Assembly: GCA_000963575.1 (NCBI GenBank)
Contig: CP011077.1
Location: 2,666,001-2,730,000 of the forward strand
Length of the DNA: 64,000 bases
Origin: Klebsiella michiganensis
GTDB taxonomy: Bacteria > Pseudomonadota > Gammaproteobacteria > Enterobacterales > Enterobacteriaceae
Reading direction: 5' to 3'
Part shown: positions 8,594 through 17,911 of the stretch, one piece after another
Position numbering within the stretch: position 1 is the first letter of the stretch
Layout: every line of letters starts with the position of its first letter
Made by a program: the position numbers and the translations under genes
The notes under the pieces: model-generated
Database searches by the model: none
Seen by the model: only the letters and a program-made list of their open reading frames with translations
What the model was told of the DNA's origin: nothing

Positions 8594-11266
8594 ATGGCTG
8601 TAACTAATGTCGCGGAACTGAACGCCCTCGTCGAGCGCGTAAAGAAAGCCCAGCGTGAATATGCCAACTTTACTCAAGAGCAAGTCGATAAGATCTTCCG
8701 TGCTGCCGCCCTGGCCGCTGCCGACGCTCGAATCCCCCTGGCTAAATTAGCCGTCGCTGAATCCGGTATGGGTATCGTCGAAGATAAAGTGATTAAAAAC
8801 CACTTCGCTTCCGAATATATCTATAACGCTTATAAAGATGAGAAAACCTGTGGCGTGCTGGCCGAAGATCACACCTTCGGTACCATCACTATCGCTGAAC
8901 CTATCGGCATCATCTGCGGTATCGTCCCAACCACGAACCCTACCTCTACCGCTATCTTCAAGTCTTTAATCAGCCTGAAAACCCGTAACGCTATCATCTT
9001 CTCCCCGCACCCGCGTGCTAAAGATGCAACCAACAAAGCGGCTGACATCGTGCTGCAGGCAGCCATCGCTGCGGGCGCACCAAAAGATCTGATCGGTTGG
9101 ATCGACCAGCCGTCCGTAGAGCTGTCTAATGCCCTGATGCACCACCCGGATATCAATATGATCCTGGCAACCGGTGGCCCGGGCATGGTTAAAGCAGCTT
9201 ACAGCTCCGGTAAACCAGCTATCGGCGTTGGCGCCGGTAACACTCCGGTTGTGGTTGACGAAACTGCAGACATCAAACGTGCAGTTGCTTCTATCCTGAT
9301 GTCAAAAACCTTCGACAACGGCGTTATCTGTGCTTCTGAACAGTCCGTCATCGTTGTCGACTCTGCTTATAACGCAGTGCGCGAACGTTTCGCTACCCAT
9401 GGCGGCTACCTGCTGCAGGGTAAAGAGCTGAAAGCCGTTCAGGACATCATCCTGAAAAATGGCGCGCTTAACGCCGCGATTGTTGGCCAGCCGGCAACTA
9501 AAATTGCAGAACTGGCAGGCTTCACCGTCCCGGCAGACACTAAAATCCTCATCGGTGAAGTGTCCGTAGTAGATGAGTCCGAGCCGTTTGCTCACGAAAA
9601 ACTCTCTCCGACGCTGGCCATGTACCGTGCTAAGAACTTCGAAGACGCCGTTATTAAAGCGGAAAAACTGGTTGAGATGGGCGGCATCGGCCATACCTCT
9701 TGCCTCTATACTGACCAGGACAACCAGCCTGAGCGCGTTAAGTTCTTCGGCGACAAAATGAAGACCGCACGTATCCTGATTAACACCCCTGCCTCTCAGG
9801 GTGGTATCGGTGACCTCTATAACTTCAAACTGGCGCCTTCTCTGACGCTGGGTTGTGGTTCATGGGGCGGTAACTCCATCTCCGAAAACGTGGGTCCTAA
9901 GCACCTGATCAACAAGAAAACCGTTGCTAAGCGAGCTGAGAACATGCTGTGGCATAAACTTCCGAAATCTATCTACTTCCGCCGTGGCTCCCTGCCAATT
10001 GCGCTGGATGAAGTGATTACTGATGGCCACAAACGTGCGCTGATTGTGACCGACCGCTTCCTGTTCAACAACGGCTATGCGGATCAGATCACCTCCGTGC
10101 TGAAAGCCGCTGGCGTAGAAACCGAAGTCTTCTTCGAAGTTGAAGCTGACCCTACGCTGACCGTTGTTCGCAAAGGTGCAGAACTGGCCAACTCCTTCAA
10201 ACCAGACGTGATCATCGCGCTGGGCGGCGGCTCCCCAATGGATGCAGCCAAAATCATGTGGGTAATGTACGAGCACCCAGAAACCCACTTCGAAGAACTG
10301 GCCCTGCGCTTTATGGATATCCGTAAACGTATCTACAAGTTCCCGAAAATGGGTGTAAAAGCGAAGATGATTGCGGTGACCACCACTTCCGGTACCGGCT
10401 CTGAAGTAACGCCGTTTGCGGTTGTTACCGACGATGCGACCGGCCAGAAATACCCGCTGGCTGACTACGCGCTGACCCCGGACATGGCGATTGTTGATGC
10501 CAACCTGGTGATGGATATGCCTAAGTCGCTTTGCGCCTTCGGTGGTCTGGATGCCGTGACCCATGCGCTGGAAGCTTACGTTTCCGTGCTGGCAAGCGAA
10601 TTCTCTGACGGCCAGGCTCTGCAGGCTCTGAAACTGCTGAAAGAAAACCTGCCTGCTTCTTATAATGAAGGTGCTAAAAATCCGGTAGCGCGTGAACGTG
10701 TTCACAACGCCGCAACTATCGCCGGTATCGCATTTGCTAACGCCTTCCTGGGCGTGTGTCACTCCATGGCACACAAACTGGGCTCTCAGTTCCACATTCC
10801 TCACGGTCTGGCGAACGCCCTGCTGATCTCCAACGTTATTCGCTATAACGCGAATGACAACCCAACCAAGCAGACTGCTTTCAGCCAGTACGACCGCCCG
10901 CAGGCTCGTCGTCGCTACGCTGAAATTGCAGACCACCTGGGTCTGAGCGCAACGGGTGACCGTACCGCAGCCAAGATCGAGAAACTGCTGGCATGGCTGG
11001 AGTCAATCAAGGCTGAACTGGGTATTCCTAAGTCCATCCGTGAAGCTGGCGTGCAGGAAGCAGACTTCCTGGCACATGTCGACAAACTGTCTGAAGATGC
11101 GTTTGATGACCAGTGTACCGGGGCCAACCCACGCTATCCGCTGATTTCTGAGCTGAAACAAATTCTGCTGGACACCTACTACGGCCGTCCGTTTGTAGAA
11201 GGTGCTGTAGCTAAAGAAGCAGCGCCAGCGGCAAAAGCTGACAAAAAAGCCAAGAAAACGGCTTAA
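8594..11266 (+). CDS. adhE: Bifunctional acetaldehyde-CoA/alcohol dehydrogenase AdhE
   Basis: This 890-residue fermentation enzyme reduces acetyl-CoA to acetaldehyde (N-terminal aldehyde dehydrogenase domain, about 1-440) and then to ethanol (C-terminal iron-dependent alcohol dehydrogenase domain, about 450-870), regenerating NAD+. The ALDH active-site Cys lies in DNGVICASEQ near residue 246. The Fe-ADH part has GGGSPMDAAK (NAD binding) and the metal-ligand His segments HALEAYVSV and CHSMAHKLGSQFHIPHG. AdhE polymerises into spirosomes in E. coli. The tail is rich in Ala/Lys (AAPAAKADKKAKKTA). It is monocistronic, with a terminator 20 nt after the stop. Confidence 0.98.
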   Translation: MAVTNVAELNALVERVKKAQREYANFTQEQVDKIFRAAALAAADARIPLAKLAVAESGMGIVEDKVIKNHFASEYIYNAYKDEKTCGVLAEDHTFGTITIAEPIGIICGIVPTTNPTSTAIFKSLISLKTRNAIIFSPHPRAKDATNKAADIVLQAAIAAGAPKDLIGWIDQPSVELSNALMHHPDINMILATGGPGMVKAAYSSGKPAIGVGAGNTPVVVDETADIKRAVASILMSKTFDNGVICASEQSVIVVDSAYNAVRERFATHGGYLLQGKELKAVQDIILKNGALNAAIVGQPATKIAELAGFTVPADTKILIGEVSVVDESEPFAHEKLSPTLAMYRAKNFEDAVIKAEKLVEMGGIGHTSCLYTDQDNQPERVKFFGDKMKTARILINTPASQGGIGDLYNFKLAPSLTLGCGSWGGNSISENVGPKHLINKKTVAKRAENMLWHKLPKSIYFRRGSLPIALDEVITDGHKRALIVTDRFLFNNGYADQITSVLKAAGVETEVFFEVEADPTLTVVRKGAELANSFKPDVIIALGGGSPMDAAKIMWVMYEHPETHFEELALRFMDIRKRIYKFPKMGVKAKMIAVTTTSGTGSEVTPFAVVTDDATGQKYPLADYALTPDMAIVDANLVMDMPKSLCAFGGLDAVTHALEAYVSVLASEFSDGQALQALKLLKENLPASYNEGAKNPVARERVHNAATIAGIAFANAFLGVCHSMAHKLGSQFHIPHGLANALLISNVIRYNANDNPTKQTAFSQYDRPQARRRYAEIADHLGLSATGDRTAAKIEKLLAWLESIKAELGIPKSIREAGVQEADFLAHVDKLSEDAFDDQCTGANPRYPLISELKQILLDTYYGRPFVEGAVAKEAAPAAKADKKAKKTA

Positions 11267-11286
11267 TCGTTAGCCCTGAAAACACA

Positions 11287-11312
11287 AAACCCGCCTTTCG
11301 GCGGGTTTTTTT
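11287..11312 (+). terminator. adhE terminator
   Basis: Stem AAACCCGCC / GGCGGGTTT (11287-11295 with 11300-11308), loop TTTC, followed by an unbroken T run. It is a strong intrinsic terminator. On the minus strand the A-rich 5' side could also end tdk transcription. Confidence 0.92.
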
Positions 11313-11385
11313 ATGCCTGAATACATCACTCAGGCCTTCACAAGATGTTTAATCCAAAAGATATCAGGGATTAGCCGGTCGTTTA

Positions 11386-11991
11386 TTAATTGCCCTGAAT
11401 CGCCTGCAAAGAGCCTTTAAGCAACGCTTCTTTATAATGTTTACGGCAGACCGACACATAGCGTTCATTACCGCCTATCACAACCTGCTCGCCTTCATTA
11501 TATGGTCGCCCTGCCTGATCGAGACGCAGTACCATGCTGGCTTTACGGCCGCAGAAACAGATTGTTTTCAGTTCAACCAGTTTGTCGGACAGCGCCAGCA
11601 GGTACTGGCTGCCGCTGAATAGTTCTCCGCGGAAATCCGTCCGCAGCCCGTAGCATAAAACGGGAATATCCAGCTCATCGACAACGTCTGATAAAGCATA
11701 AACCTGCTCTTTAGATAAGAACTGACTTTCATCCACCAGGACACAGTGCACCGGTGCGGATTGCTGCTCTGCGCGAATGTCGGCAAACAGGTCCGTCGTT
11801 GGGTTATAAAGCCGGGCCGGAGAAGAGAGACCAATACGCGAACTGACTTTACCCACACCAAAGCGATTATCTATCTCGGCGGTATAGACCAGGGTTCGCA
11901 TCCCTCTTTCCTGATAATTCCAGGATGACTGAAGTAGCGCCGTCGATTTTCCCGCATTCATTGCTGAGTAGTAAAAATAGAGTTGAGCCAT
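11386..11991 (-). CDS. tdk: Thymidine kinase
   Basis: This 201-residue type II thymidine kinase phosphorylates thymidine and deoxyuridine in pyrimidine salvage. The P-loop is SAMNAGKSTALL at the N-terminus, the Walker B region VLVDESQFL follows, and zinc-binding cysteines occur in TICFCGRKA and the C-terminal VCRKH. I start at MAQLYFYYSAMN (11991), as in E. coli; an upstream in-frame codon at 12012 adds seven residues with no homology. It is the last backbone gene before the transposon, which inserted 280 bp upstream of its start. Confidence 0.95.
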   Translation of the reverse strand: MAQLYFYYSAMNAGKSTALLQSSWNYQERGMRTLVYTAEIDNRFGVGKVSSRIGLSSPARLYNPTTDLFADIRAEQQSAPVHCVLVDESQFLSKEQVYALSDVVDELDIPVLCYGLRTDFRGELFSGSQYLLALSDKLVELKTICFCGRKASMVLRLDQAGRPYNEGEQVVIGGNERYVSVCRKHYKEALLKGSLQAIQGN

Positions 11992-12266
11992 TGCACCTGT
12001 AGCCTGAATCAAAAGTGTAAATTATGTTTCGGCGATTGTATCACACTGTACCGGGCGGGTGGATGGCGGATTACCTTGCAAAACACCCGGGTTAATTGCA
12101 TTAGGTATATTAATAAATCACGCATATACGCTGAGTAATAGCGGGATAGCCTGGGGTATGAAACTGAGATGGCGGGCACCATCACGACTGGTTTATCGAG
12201 CCTGAATGAAATGGTTAACCTGCTCAATTATTATAAATTGTAAACGGCCGACATCCATTCCAGGCA

Positions 12267-12271
12267 TTAAT
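12267..12271. repeat. Left target-site duplication (TTAAT)
   Basis: TTAAT directly precedes the left inverted repeat and is repeated exactly at 20125-20129 after the right one. A 5-bp duplication is typical of Tn3-family transposition and shows that the whole 7.85-kb unit between them inserted (or was completed) as one element at this site. Confidence 0.93.
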
Positions 12272-12309
12272 GGGGGAACCGCAGAATTCGGAAAAAATCG
12301 TACGCTAAG
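12272..12309 (+). repeat. Left terminal inverted repeat (IRL)
   Basis: The 38-bp end begins GGGGGAACCGCAGAATTCGG and ends TACGCTAAG. Compared with the right ends it differs at positions 5-7 only. It is preceded by the TTAAT duplication. Confidence 0.95.
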
Positions 12310-12460
12310 CTAACGGTGTTCTCGTGACAGCTCTTTGACTAGGCTTTCTAAGGCCATTCTGATAGCCCTGACTTCCTGAAAAGCCATGGCTAAAATTTGT
12401 GCGGCTAAAAGGGATAACCGATGGTAAAGTAAGTTATCCCTGTCGAGATACTGAAAAGCG

Positions 12461-14038
12461 TTATCCTCGTTTTTCCCAAAACTGTTTTGCCAGTTCGCTC
12501 AGAGCGCTAGTTAACTGAGCGACAGATTTCGCACTTTGCAAATTATTCTGCCCGGTCTGTACATTGGTATCAGCAGCATCGCGTATATTGATAATACTGC
12601 GGTTTATGTCTTCACTTACTGCTCCCTGCTGCTCGACCGCAGTCGCTATTTGCGCGTTCATGTCGGTAATTTCGTTAACGCGTTGGCCAATTCCATCAAG
12701 AGCTGTAGCTGCTTCCTCTGCGTGAGCTACACTCGTGTGCGCTTGCCGACTACTTTGCTCCATGACTGTAACAGCGGATTGCGCTCGCTCTTGTAGAGCG
12801 CTGATCATGCTTTGAATATCCGTTGTCGATTGCTGTGTGCGAGCAGCAAGACTGCGAACCTCATCGGCGACAACAGCAAAACCACGCCCCTGCTCACCAG
12901 CACGCGCGGCCTCAATTGCTGCGTTGAGTGCCAACAAATTCGTTTGCTCGGCGATCCCTCGTATAACGTCAAGAACTTTTGATATCTCGTTACTTTGACC
13001 TTCAAGCTCATGAATAACCTGAGTGGCTTGCCTAATTTCACCTTCAAGGGCAGTGATTGACTGGCTTGTGTGGGCTACCAGACGCTGGCCAGATGCCGTC
13101 TCAGTGTCTGCTCTTCCGGCCGCATCTGCAGCATGCTGTGCATTGCTCGCAACCTCTTGAATGCTTGCCACCATTTGGTTTACTGCCGTTGCTATTTGAT
13201 CTGTCTCTGCCTGCTGCTCAACTGTAAGTACATTGCTTGACTCAATATCCTTTAGTAGGCCTCGGGTGTGTTCGCTAAGCCGATTTGATGCATCACCTAT
13301 GCGACCTACTATGGCGCCTGTTTCAGCTTGCATCATTCGTAAAGCAAACTCTATTTGGCCAAACTCATCGGTGCGCCCAGTGTAGAGGGATTGACTTAAT
13401 GGGTTATTGGAAATATTCCTGGCTCTTTCAACCAGTCTTCCAAGAGGAGAGAGAATAGCCAAAACACTAACAGAGCTTAAGCTTCCTGACATTAAAGTGG
13501 CTAACAATAAGCTGCTTATTGATGTATCAGTAAGCATGCCGGCAGCCATTGCGCTTGATATAATACTACCCCATATGAGCAAGAGTATTTTCACGGAAAA
13601 GCTAGCAGCCAATTTCGGCCTCGCGGCCTTCCCGCTTCTCAATTGAGCATATAATTTTTCCGCAGCCAAAACCTGCTCAGGTTCAGGCTTGGTCCTTACA
13701 GACTGGTATTCAACAATCGAACCATTCTTAGCTATTGGCGTTACATAAGCACTTACCCAATAGTGGTCGCCATTTTTACAGCGATTTTTTACTAGCCCCA
13801 TCCATGAGCGGCCAGATTTTAATGTACTCCACATATGCTCAAATGCAGCAGGCGGCATATCTGGGTGTCTTACGATGTTGTGAGGCTGGCCTAATAGTTC
13901 TTCCTCAGTGAAACCACTGATTTTAATGAAGTCAGGATTAACGTACGTGATATGGCTTTGAGGGGAGGTAGTCGAAAGAATATTGGCATCTTTTGGGAGT
14001 TCTAAGTTTCGACCCGTCACTGGTAAATTCTGGCGCAT
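12461..14038 (-). CDS. mcp: Transposon-borne PAS-containing methyl-accepting chemotaxis protein
   Basis: This 525-residue chemoreceptor is carried as a passenger by the transposon and transcribed away from tnpR. Domain order: N-terminal PAS domain (about 10-120, with ITYVNPDFIKISGF, NIVRHPDMP and a GxHYW-like segment), two adjacent membrane helices (about 148-200), HAMP (about 200-255), and a signalling domain (about 290-500) with the hairpin tip IAEQTNLLALNAAIEAARAGEQGRGFAVVADEVRSL (written in parts: the core EQTNLLALNAAIEAARAGEQ). There is no periplasmic domain, so like E. coli Aer it probably senses an intracellular redox or energy signal; that is inference. Its presence matches the mcp gene of Tn1721/Tn1722. 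Confidence 0.92.
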   Translation of the reverse strand: MRQNLPVTGRNLELPKDANILSTTSPQSHITYVNPDFIKISGFTEEELLGQPHNIVRHPDMPPAAFEHMWSTLKSGRSWMGLVKNRCKNGDHYWVSAYVTPIAKNGSIVEYQSVRTKPEPEQVLAAEKLYAQLRSGKAARPKLAASFSVKILLLIWGSIISSAMAAGMLTDTSISSLLLATLMSGSLSSVSVLAILSPLGRLVERARNISNNPLSQSLYTGRTDEFGQIEFALRMMQAETGAIVGRIGDASNRLSEHTRGLLKDIESSNVLTVEQQAETDQIATAVNQMVASIQEVASNAQHAADAAGRADTETASGQRLVAHTSQSITALEGEIRQATQVIHELEGQSNEISKVLDVIRGIAEQTNLLALNAAIEAARAGEQGRGFAVVADEVRSLAARTQQSTTDIQSMISALQERAQSAVTVMEQSSRQAHTSVAHAEEAATALDGIGQRVNEITDMNAQIATAVEQQGAVSEDINRSIINIRDAADTNVQTGQNNLQSAKSVAQLTSALSELAKQFWEKRG

Positions 14039-14347
14039 AAGAACCTCAAGGGTTGGCTGTTTTATTTTATTGTTTTCGGCATTAAGCCCAATTTCTTGAG
14101 CGTTACGATAAAGCTAGCATGGAAACGATAGGTGCAAGCAAGTTAAGGGTTGCATCGCGCATGTCAATCTAGGCTATACCCTAACTTGATGTCAGGCAGG
14201 GCCGCGCCGCTTCGTCAGAATAGAGTCTGCTTTCCCATTTTTTGACACATGCCCGCGAAGGTTATAGATTTCAGCCTGACAGAAATGGGCTTTGAGGCAC
14301 AACGGAACAGAAAGTGCACTTAAGCCGCCTTCAACCAAGGAGACATC
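14039..14347. other. res/promoter region between divergent mcp and tnpR
   Basis: This 309-bp non-coding stretch lies between the two divergent genes, where Tn21-subgroup elements carry the resolution site res with its three resolvase-binding subsites. Repeated GTCAG/CTGAC-type half-sites occur (for example at about 14190, 14213 and 14275) in the tnpR-proximal half, which would place the subsites in about 14165-14320. The exact crossover point cannot be set by eye. The region must also contain the mcp and tnpR promoters. An AAGGAGA ribosome-binding site lies just before the tnpR GTG. Confidence 0.7.
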
Positions 14348-14908
14348 GTGCAGGGGCACCGCATCGGCTACGTCCGGGTCAGCAGCTTTGACCAGAACCC
14401 GGAACGCCAGCTGGAACAAACCCAGGTGAGCAAGGTGTTCACCGACAAGGCATCGGGCAAGGACACCCAGCGCCCCCAGCTCGAAGCGCTGCTGAGCTTC
14501 GTCCGCGAAGGCGATACAGTGGTGGTGCACAGCATGGATCGGCTGGCCCGCAACCTCGATGACCTGCGTCGCTTGGTACAGAAGCTGACTCAGCGCGGCG
14601 TGCGCATCGAGTTCCTGAAGGAGGGCCTGGTGTTCACTGGCGAGGACTCGCCGATGGCCAACCTGATGCTGTCGGTGATGGGGGCCTTCGCTGAGTTCGA
14701 GCGCGCCCTGATCCGCGAGCGGCAGCGTGAGGGCATCGCCTTGGCCAAGCAGCGTGGCGCGTACCGGGGCCGCAAGAAAGCCCTGTCCGATGAGCAGGCT
14801 GCTACCCTGCGGCAGCGAGCGACGGCCGGCGAGCCCAAGGCGCAGCTTGCCCGCGAGTTCAACATCAGCCGGGAAACCCTCTACCAGTACCTCCGCACGG
14901 ACGACTGA
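14348..14908 (+). CDS. tnpR: TnpR serine resolvase
   Basis: This 186-residue site-specific recombinase resolves the cointegrates made by TnpA at res. The N-terminal catalytic domain begins IGYVRVSSFDQNPERQL with the nucleophilic Ser in VSS. It has the arginine-containing SMDRLARNLDDLRRLV and the E-helix region SPMANLMLSVMGAFAEFERALIRERQREG. A C-terminal helix-turn-helix (LAREFNISRETLYQYLR) binds res. The start is GTG, 4 nt after AAGGAGA. It ends 3 nt before the tnpA ATG, so the two form an operon. Confidence 0.95.
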   Translation: MQGHRIGYVRVSSFDQNPERQLEQTQVSKVFTDKASGKDTQRPQLEALLSFVREGDTVVVHSMDRLARNLDDLRRLVQKLTQRGVRIEFLKEGLVFTGEDSPMANLMLSVMGAFAEFERALIRERQREGIALAKQRGAYRGRKKALSDEQAATLRQRATAGEPKAQLAREFNISRETLYQYLRTDD

Positions 14909-14911
14909 CAC

Positions 14912-17878
14912 ATGCCGCGTCGCTTGATCCTCTCGGCCACGGAGCGGGACACCCTGCTTGCGCTGCCGGAAAGCCAGGATGACCTGATCCGCTACTACAC
15001 CTTCAACGACTCCGACCTGTCGCTGATCCGCCAGCGACGCGGCGACGCCAACCGCCTCGGCTTCGCCGTGCAGCTCTGCCTGCTGCGCTACCCCGGTTAC
15101 GCGCTGGGAACCGACAGCGAGCTGCCCGAGCCGGTCATCCTGTGGGTGGCGAAGCAAGTCCAGGCCGAGCCGGCGAGCTGGGCAAAGTACGGCGAGCGCG
15201 ACGTGACCCGTCGCGAGCATGCCCAGGAACTGCGCACCTACCTGCAACTGGCCCCGTTCGGCCTGTCCGACTTCCGCGCCCTGGTGCGCGAGCTAACCGA
15301 GCTGGCCCAGCAGACCGACAAAGGCTTGCTGCTGGCCGGTCAGGCCCTGGAGAGCCTACGGCAGAAACGACGCATCCTGCCGGCGCTGAGCGTGATTGAC
15401 CGGGCCTGCTCGGAAGCCATTGCGCGAGCCAATCGGCGGGTCTACCGCGCCCTGGTCGAACCACTCACGGACTCGCATCGGGCCAAGCTGGACGAGCTGT
15501 TGAAGCTCAAGGCCGGCAGCAGCATCACCTGGTTGACCTGGCTGCGCCAGGCACCGCTGAAACCCAACTCTCGGCACATGCTGGAACACATCGAGCGGCT
15601 GAAGACATTTCAGTTGGTGGACTTGCCCGAAGGCCTGGGCCGGCACATCCACCAGAACCGCCTGCTCAAGCTGGCCCGCGAGGGTGGGCAGATGACGCCC
15701 AAAGACCTCGGTAAGTTCGAGCCGCAGCGCCGCTACGCGACCCTGGCCGCCGTGGTGCTGGAGAGCACCGCGACCGTGATCGATGAGCTGGTCGATCTGC
15801 ATGACCGCATCCTGGTCAAGCTGTTCAGCGGCGCGAAGCACAAGCATCAGCAGCAGTTCCAGAAGCAGGGCAAGGCGATCAACGACAAGGTGCGCCTGTA
15901 CTCCAGGATCGGCCAGGCGCTGCTGGAAGCGAAGGAAAGCGGCAGCGACCCCTATGCCGCCATCGAGGCGGTGATTCCCTGGGACGAGTTCACCGAGAGC
16001 GTCAGCGAGGCCGAGCTGCTGGCCCGGCCGGAAGGCTTCGACCACCTGCACCTGGTCGGCGAGAACTTCGCCACCCTGCGCCGTTACACGCCGGCCTTGC
16101 TGGAGGTGCTGGAACTGCGCGCCGCGCCGGCCGCGCAAGGCGTGCTGGCAGCCGTGCAGACCCTGCGTGAGATGAACGCCGACAACCTGCGCAAGGTGCC
16201 GGCCGATGCACCCACGGCCTTCATCAAGCCGCGCTGGAAGCCGCTGGTGATCACCCCGGAAGGCCTCGACCGGAAATTCTACGAAATCTGCGCCCTGTCC
16301 GAGCTGAAGAACGCCCTGCGCTCCGGCGACATCTGGGTCAAGGGCTCGCGGCAGTTCCGCGACTTCGACGACTACCTGCTGCCGGCCGAGAAGTTCGCCG
16401 CACTCAAGCGCGAGCAGGCCCTGCCCCTGGCGATCAACCCGAACAGCGACCAGTACCTGGAAGAGCGTTTGCAGCTGCTGGACGAGCAGTTGGCCACCGT
16501 CACCCGCCTGGCCAAGGACAACGAGCTGCCCGATGCCATCCTCACCGAGTCAGGGCTGAAAATCACCCCGCTGGATGCGGCGGTGCCGGATCGGGCGCAG
16601 GCGCTGATCGACCAAACCAGCCAGTTACTGCCGCGCATCAAGATCACCGAACTGCTGATGGACGTGGACGACTGGACGGGCTTCAGCCGCCACTTCACCC
16701 ACTTGAAGGACGGGGCCGAGGCCAAAGACAGGACGTTGCTGCTGTCCGCAATCCTCGGTGATGCGATCAACCTCGGGCTGACCAAGATGGCCGAGTCGAG
16801 CCCCGGCCTGACCTACGCCAAGCTGTCCTGGCTGCAAGCCTGGCACATCCGCGACGAAACCTATTCGGCGGCCTTGGCCGAGCTGGTCAACCACCAGTAT
16901 CGCCACGCCTTTGCCGCCCACTGGGGCGACGGCACGACCTCATCCTCCGATGGCCAGCGCTTCCGCGCGGGTGGCCGGGGCGAGAGCACCGGGCACGTCA
17001 ACCCGAAGTACGGTAGCGAGCCGGGACGGCTGTTCTATACCCATATCTCCGACCAGTACGCGCCGTTCAGCACCCGCGTGGTGAATGTCGGCGTCCGCGA
17101 TTCCACCTATGTGCTCGACGGCCTGCTGTACCACGAGTCCGACCTGCGGATCGAGGAGCACTACACCGACACGGCCGGCTTCACCGATCACGTCTTTGCC
17201 CTGATGCACCTGCTAGGCTTCCGCTTCGCGCCGCGCATCCGCGACCTCGGCGAAACCAAGCTGTACGTGCCGCAGGGCGTGCAAGCCTACCCGACGTTGC
17301 GCCCGCTGATCGGCGGCACCCTGAACATCAAGCACGTGCGTGCCCACTGGGACGACATCCTGCGCCTGGCCAGCTCGATCAAGCAGGGCACCGTCACCGC
17401 CTCGCTGATGCTGCGCAAGCTCGGCAGCTACCCGCGCCAGAACGGACTGGCCGTGGCCCTGCGCGAGCTGGGCCGGATCGAGCGCACGCTGTTCATCCTG
17501 GACTGGCTGCAAAGTGTTGAACTGCGCCGCCGCGTGCATGCCGGCCTGAACAAAGGTGAGGCGCGCAACTCGCTGGCCAGGGCGGTGTTCTTCAACCGCC
17601 TTGGGGAAATCAGGGATCGGAGCTTCGAGCAGCAGCGCTACCGGGCCAGCGGCCTCAACCTGGTGACGGCGGCTATCGTGCTGTGGAACACGGTGTACCT
17701 GGAACGCGCCACCCAGGGGTTGGTCGAGGCCGGCAAGCCGGTGGACGGCGAGCTGCTGCAATTCCTGTCGCCGCTGGGCTGGGAGCACATCAACCTAACC
17801 GGCGATTACGTCTGGCGGCAGAGCCGCAGACTGGAAGACGGGAAGTTTCGGCCCTTACGGATGCCCGGAAAACCTTAG
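14912..17878 (+). CDS. tnpA: TnpA transposase, Tn3 family (full-length copy)
   Basis: This 988-residue DDE transposase acts on the 38-bp ends and gives replicative transposition with 5-bp duplications. The N-terminal DNA-binding part (RRLILSATERDTLLALPES...) is followed by the long linker. The catalytic region spans roughly 590-940: LSAILGDAINLGLTKMAES, HWGDGTTSSSDGQRF and, near the C-terminus, the Glu in NTVYLERATQ. The length is normal for the Tn21 subgroup. The stop overlaps the inner inverted repeat by 5 nt. The copy looks intact and would be able to mobilise the element. Confidence 0.95.
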   Translation: MPRRLILSATERDTLLALPESQDDLIRYYTFNDSDLSLIRQRRGDANRLGFAVQLCLLRYPGYALGTDSELPEPVILWVAKQVQAEPASWAKYGERDVTRREHAQELRTYLQLAPFGLSDFRALVRELTELAQQTDKGLLLAGQALESLRQKRRILPALSVIDRACSEAIARANRRVYRALVEPLTDSHRAKLDELLKLKAGSSITWLTWLRQAPLKPNSRHMLEHIERLKTFQLVDLPEGLGRHIHQNRLLKLAREGGQMTPKDLGKFEPQRRYATLAAVVLESTATVIDELVDLHDRILVKLFSGAKHKHQQQFQKQGKAINDKVRLYSRIGQALLEAKESGSDPYAAIEAVIPWDEFTESVSEAELLARPEGFDHLHLVGENFATLRRYTPALLEVLELRAAPAAQGVLAAVQTLREMNADNLRKVPADAPTAFIKPRWKPLVITPEGLDRKFYEICALSELKNALRSGDIWVKGSRQFRDFDDYLLPAEKFAALKREQALPLAINPNSDQYLEERLQLLDEQLATVTRLAKDNELPDAILTESGLKITPLDAAVPDRAQALIDQTSQLLPRIKITELLMDVDDWTGFSRHFTHLKDGAEAKDRTLLLSAILGDAINLGLTKMAESSPGLTYAKLSWLQAWHIRDETYSAALAELVNHQYRHAFAAHWGDGTTSSSDGQRFRAGGRGESTGHVNPKYGSEPGRLFYTHISDQYAPFSTRVVNVGVRDSTYVLDGLLYHESDLRIEEHYTDTAGFTDHVFALMHLLGFRFAPRIRDLGETKLYVPQGVQAYPTLRPLIGGTLNIKHVRAHWDDILRLASSIKQGTVTASLMLRKLGSYPRQNGLAVALRELGRIERTLFILDWLQSVELRRRVHAGLNKGEARNSLARAVFFNRLGEIRDRSFEQQRYRASGLNLVTAAIVLWNTVYLERATQGLVEAGKPVDGELLQFLSPLGWEHINLTGDYVWRQSRRLEDGKFRPLRMPGKP

Positions 17879-17911
17879 CGTACGATTTTTTCCGAATTCT
17901 GCGGGCTCCCC
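15699..17911 (+). repeat. First copy of 2,213-bp direct repeat (tnpA 3' part + inverted repeat)
   Basis: This segment runs from TnpA codon 263 to the outer tip of the inner inverted repeat. It is followed directly, with no spacer, by a second copy at 17912-20124. I see no difference between the two copies, and the encoded proteins are identical from PKDLGKF to the stop. Confidence 0.93.
17874..17911 (-). repeat. Inner right inverted repeat
   Basis: This 38-bp copy is identical to the outer right end at 20087-20124. Together with IRL it would delimit a minimal 5.64-kb Tn1722-like unit (12272-17911). Its outer tip (CCCC) abuts CCAAAGACC of the truncated tnpA; the intact tnpA reads CCCAAAGACC there, so a short run of C is shared at the junction. 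Confidence 0.93.

Noticed and set aside
14192..15247. 351-codon minus-strand frame across tnpR and tnpA
   Set aside because: It is a shadow of high-GC transposon genes; the plus strand encodes clear resolvase and transposase families.
17879..17911. Tetracycline resistance genes expected between two tnpA copies of a Tn1721-like element
   Set aside because: Only the 38-bp inverted repeat separates the copies; no tetR or tetA sequence exists in the window.
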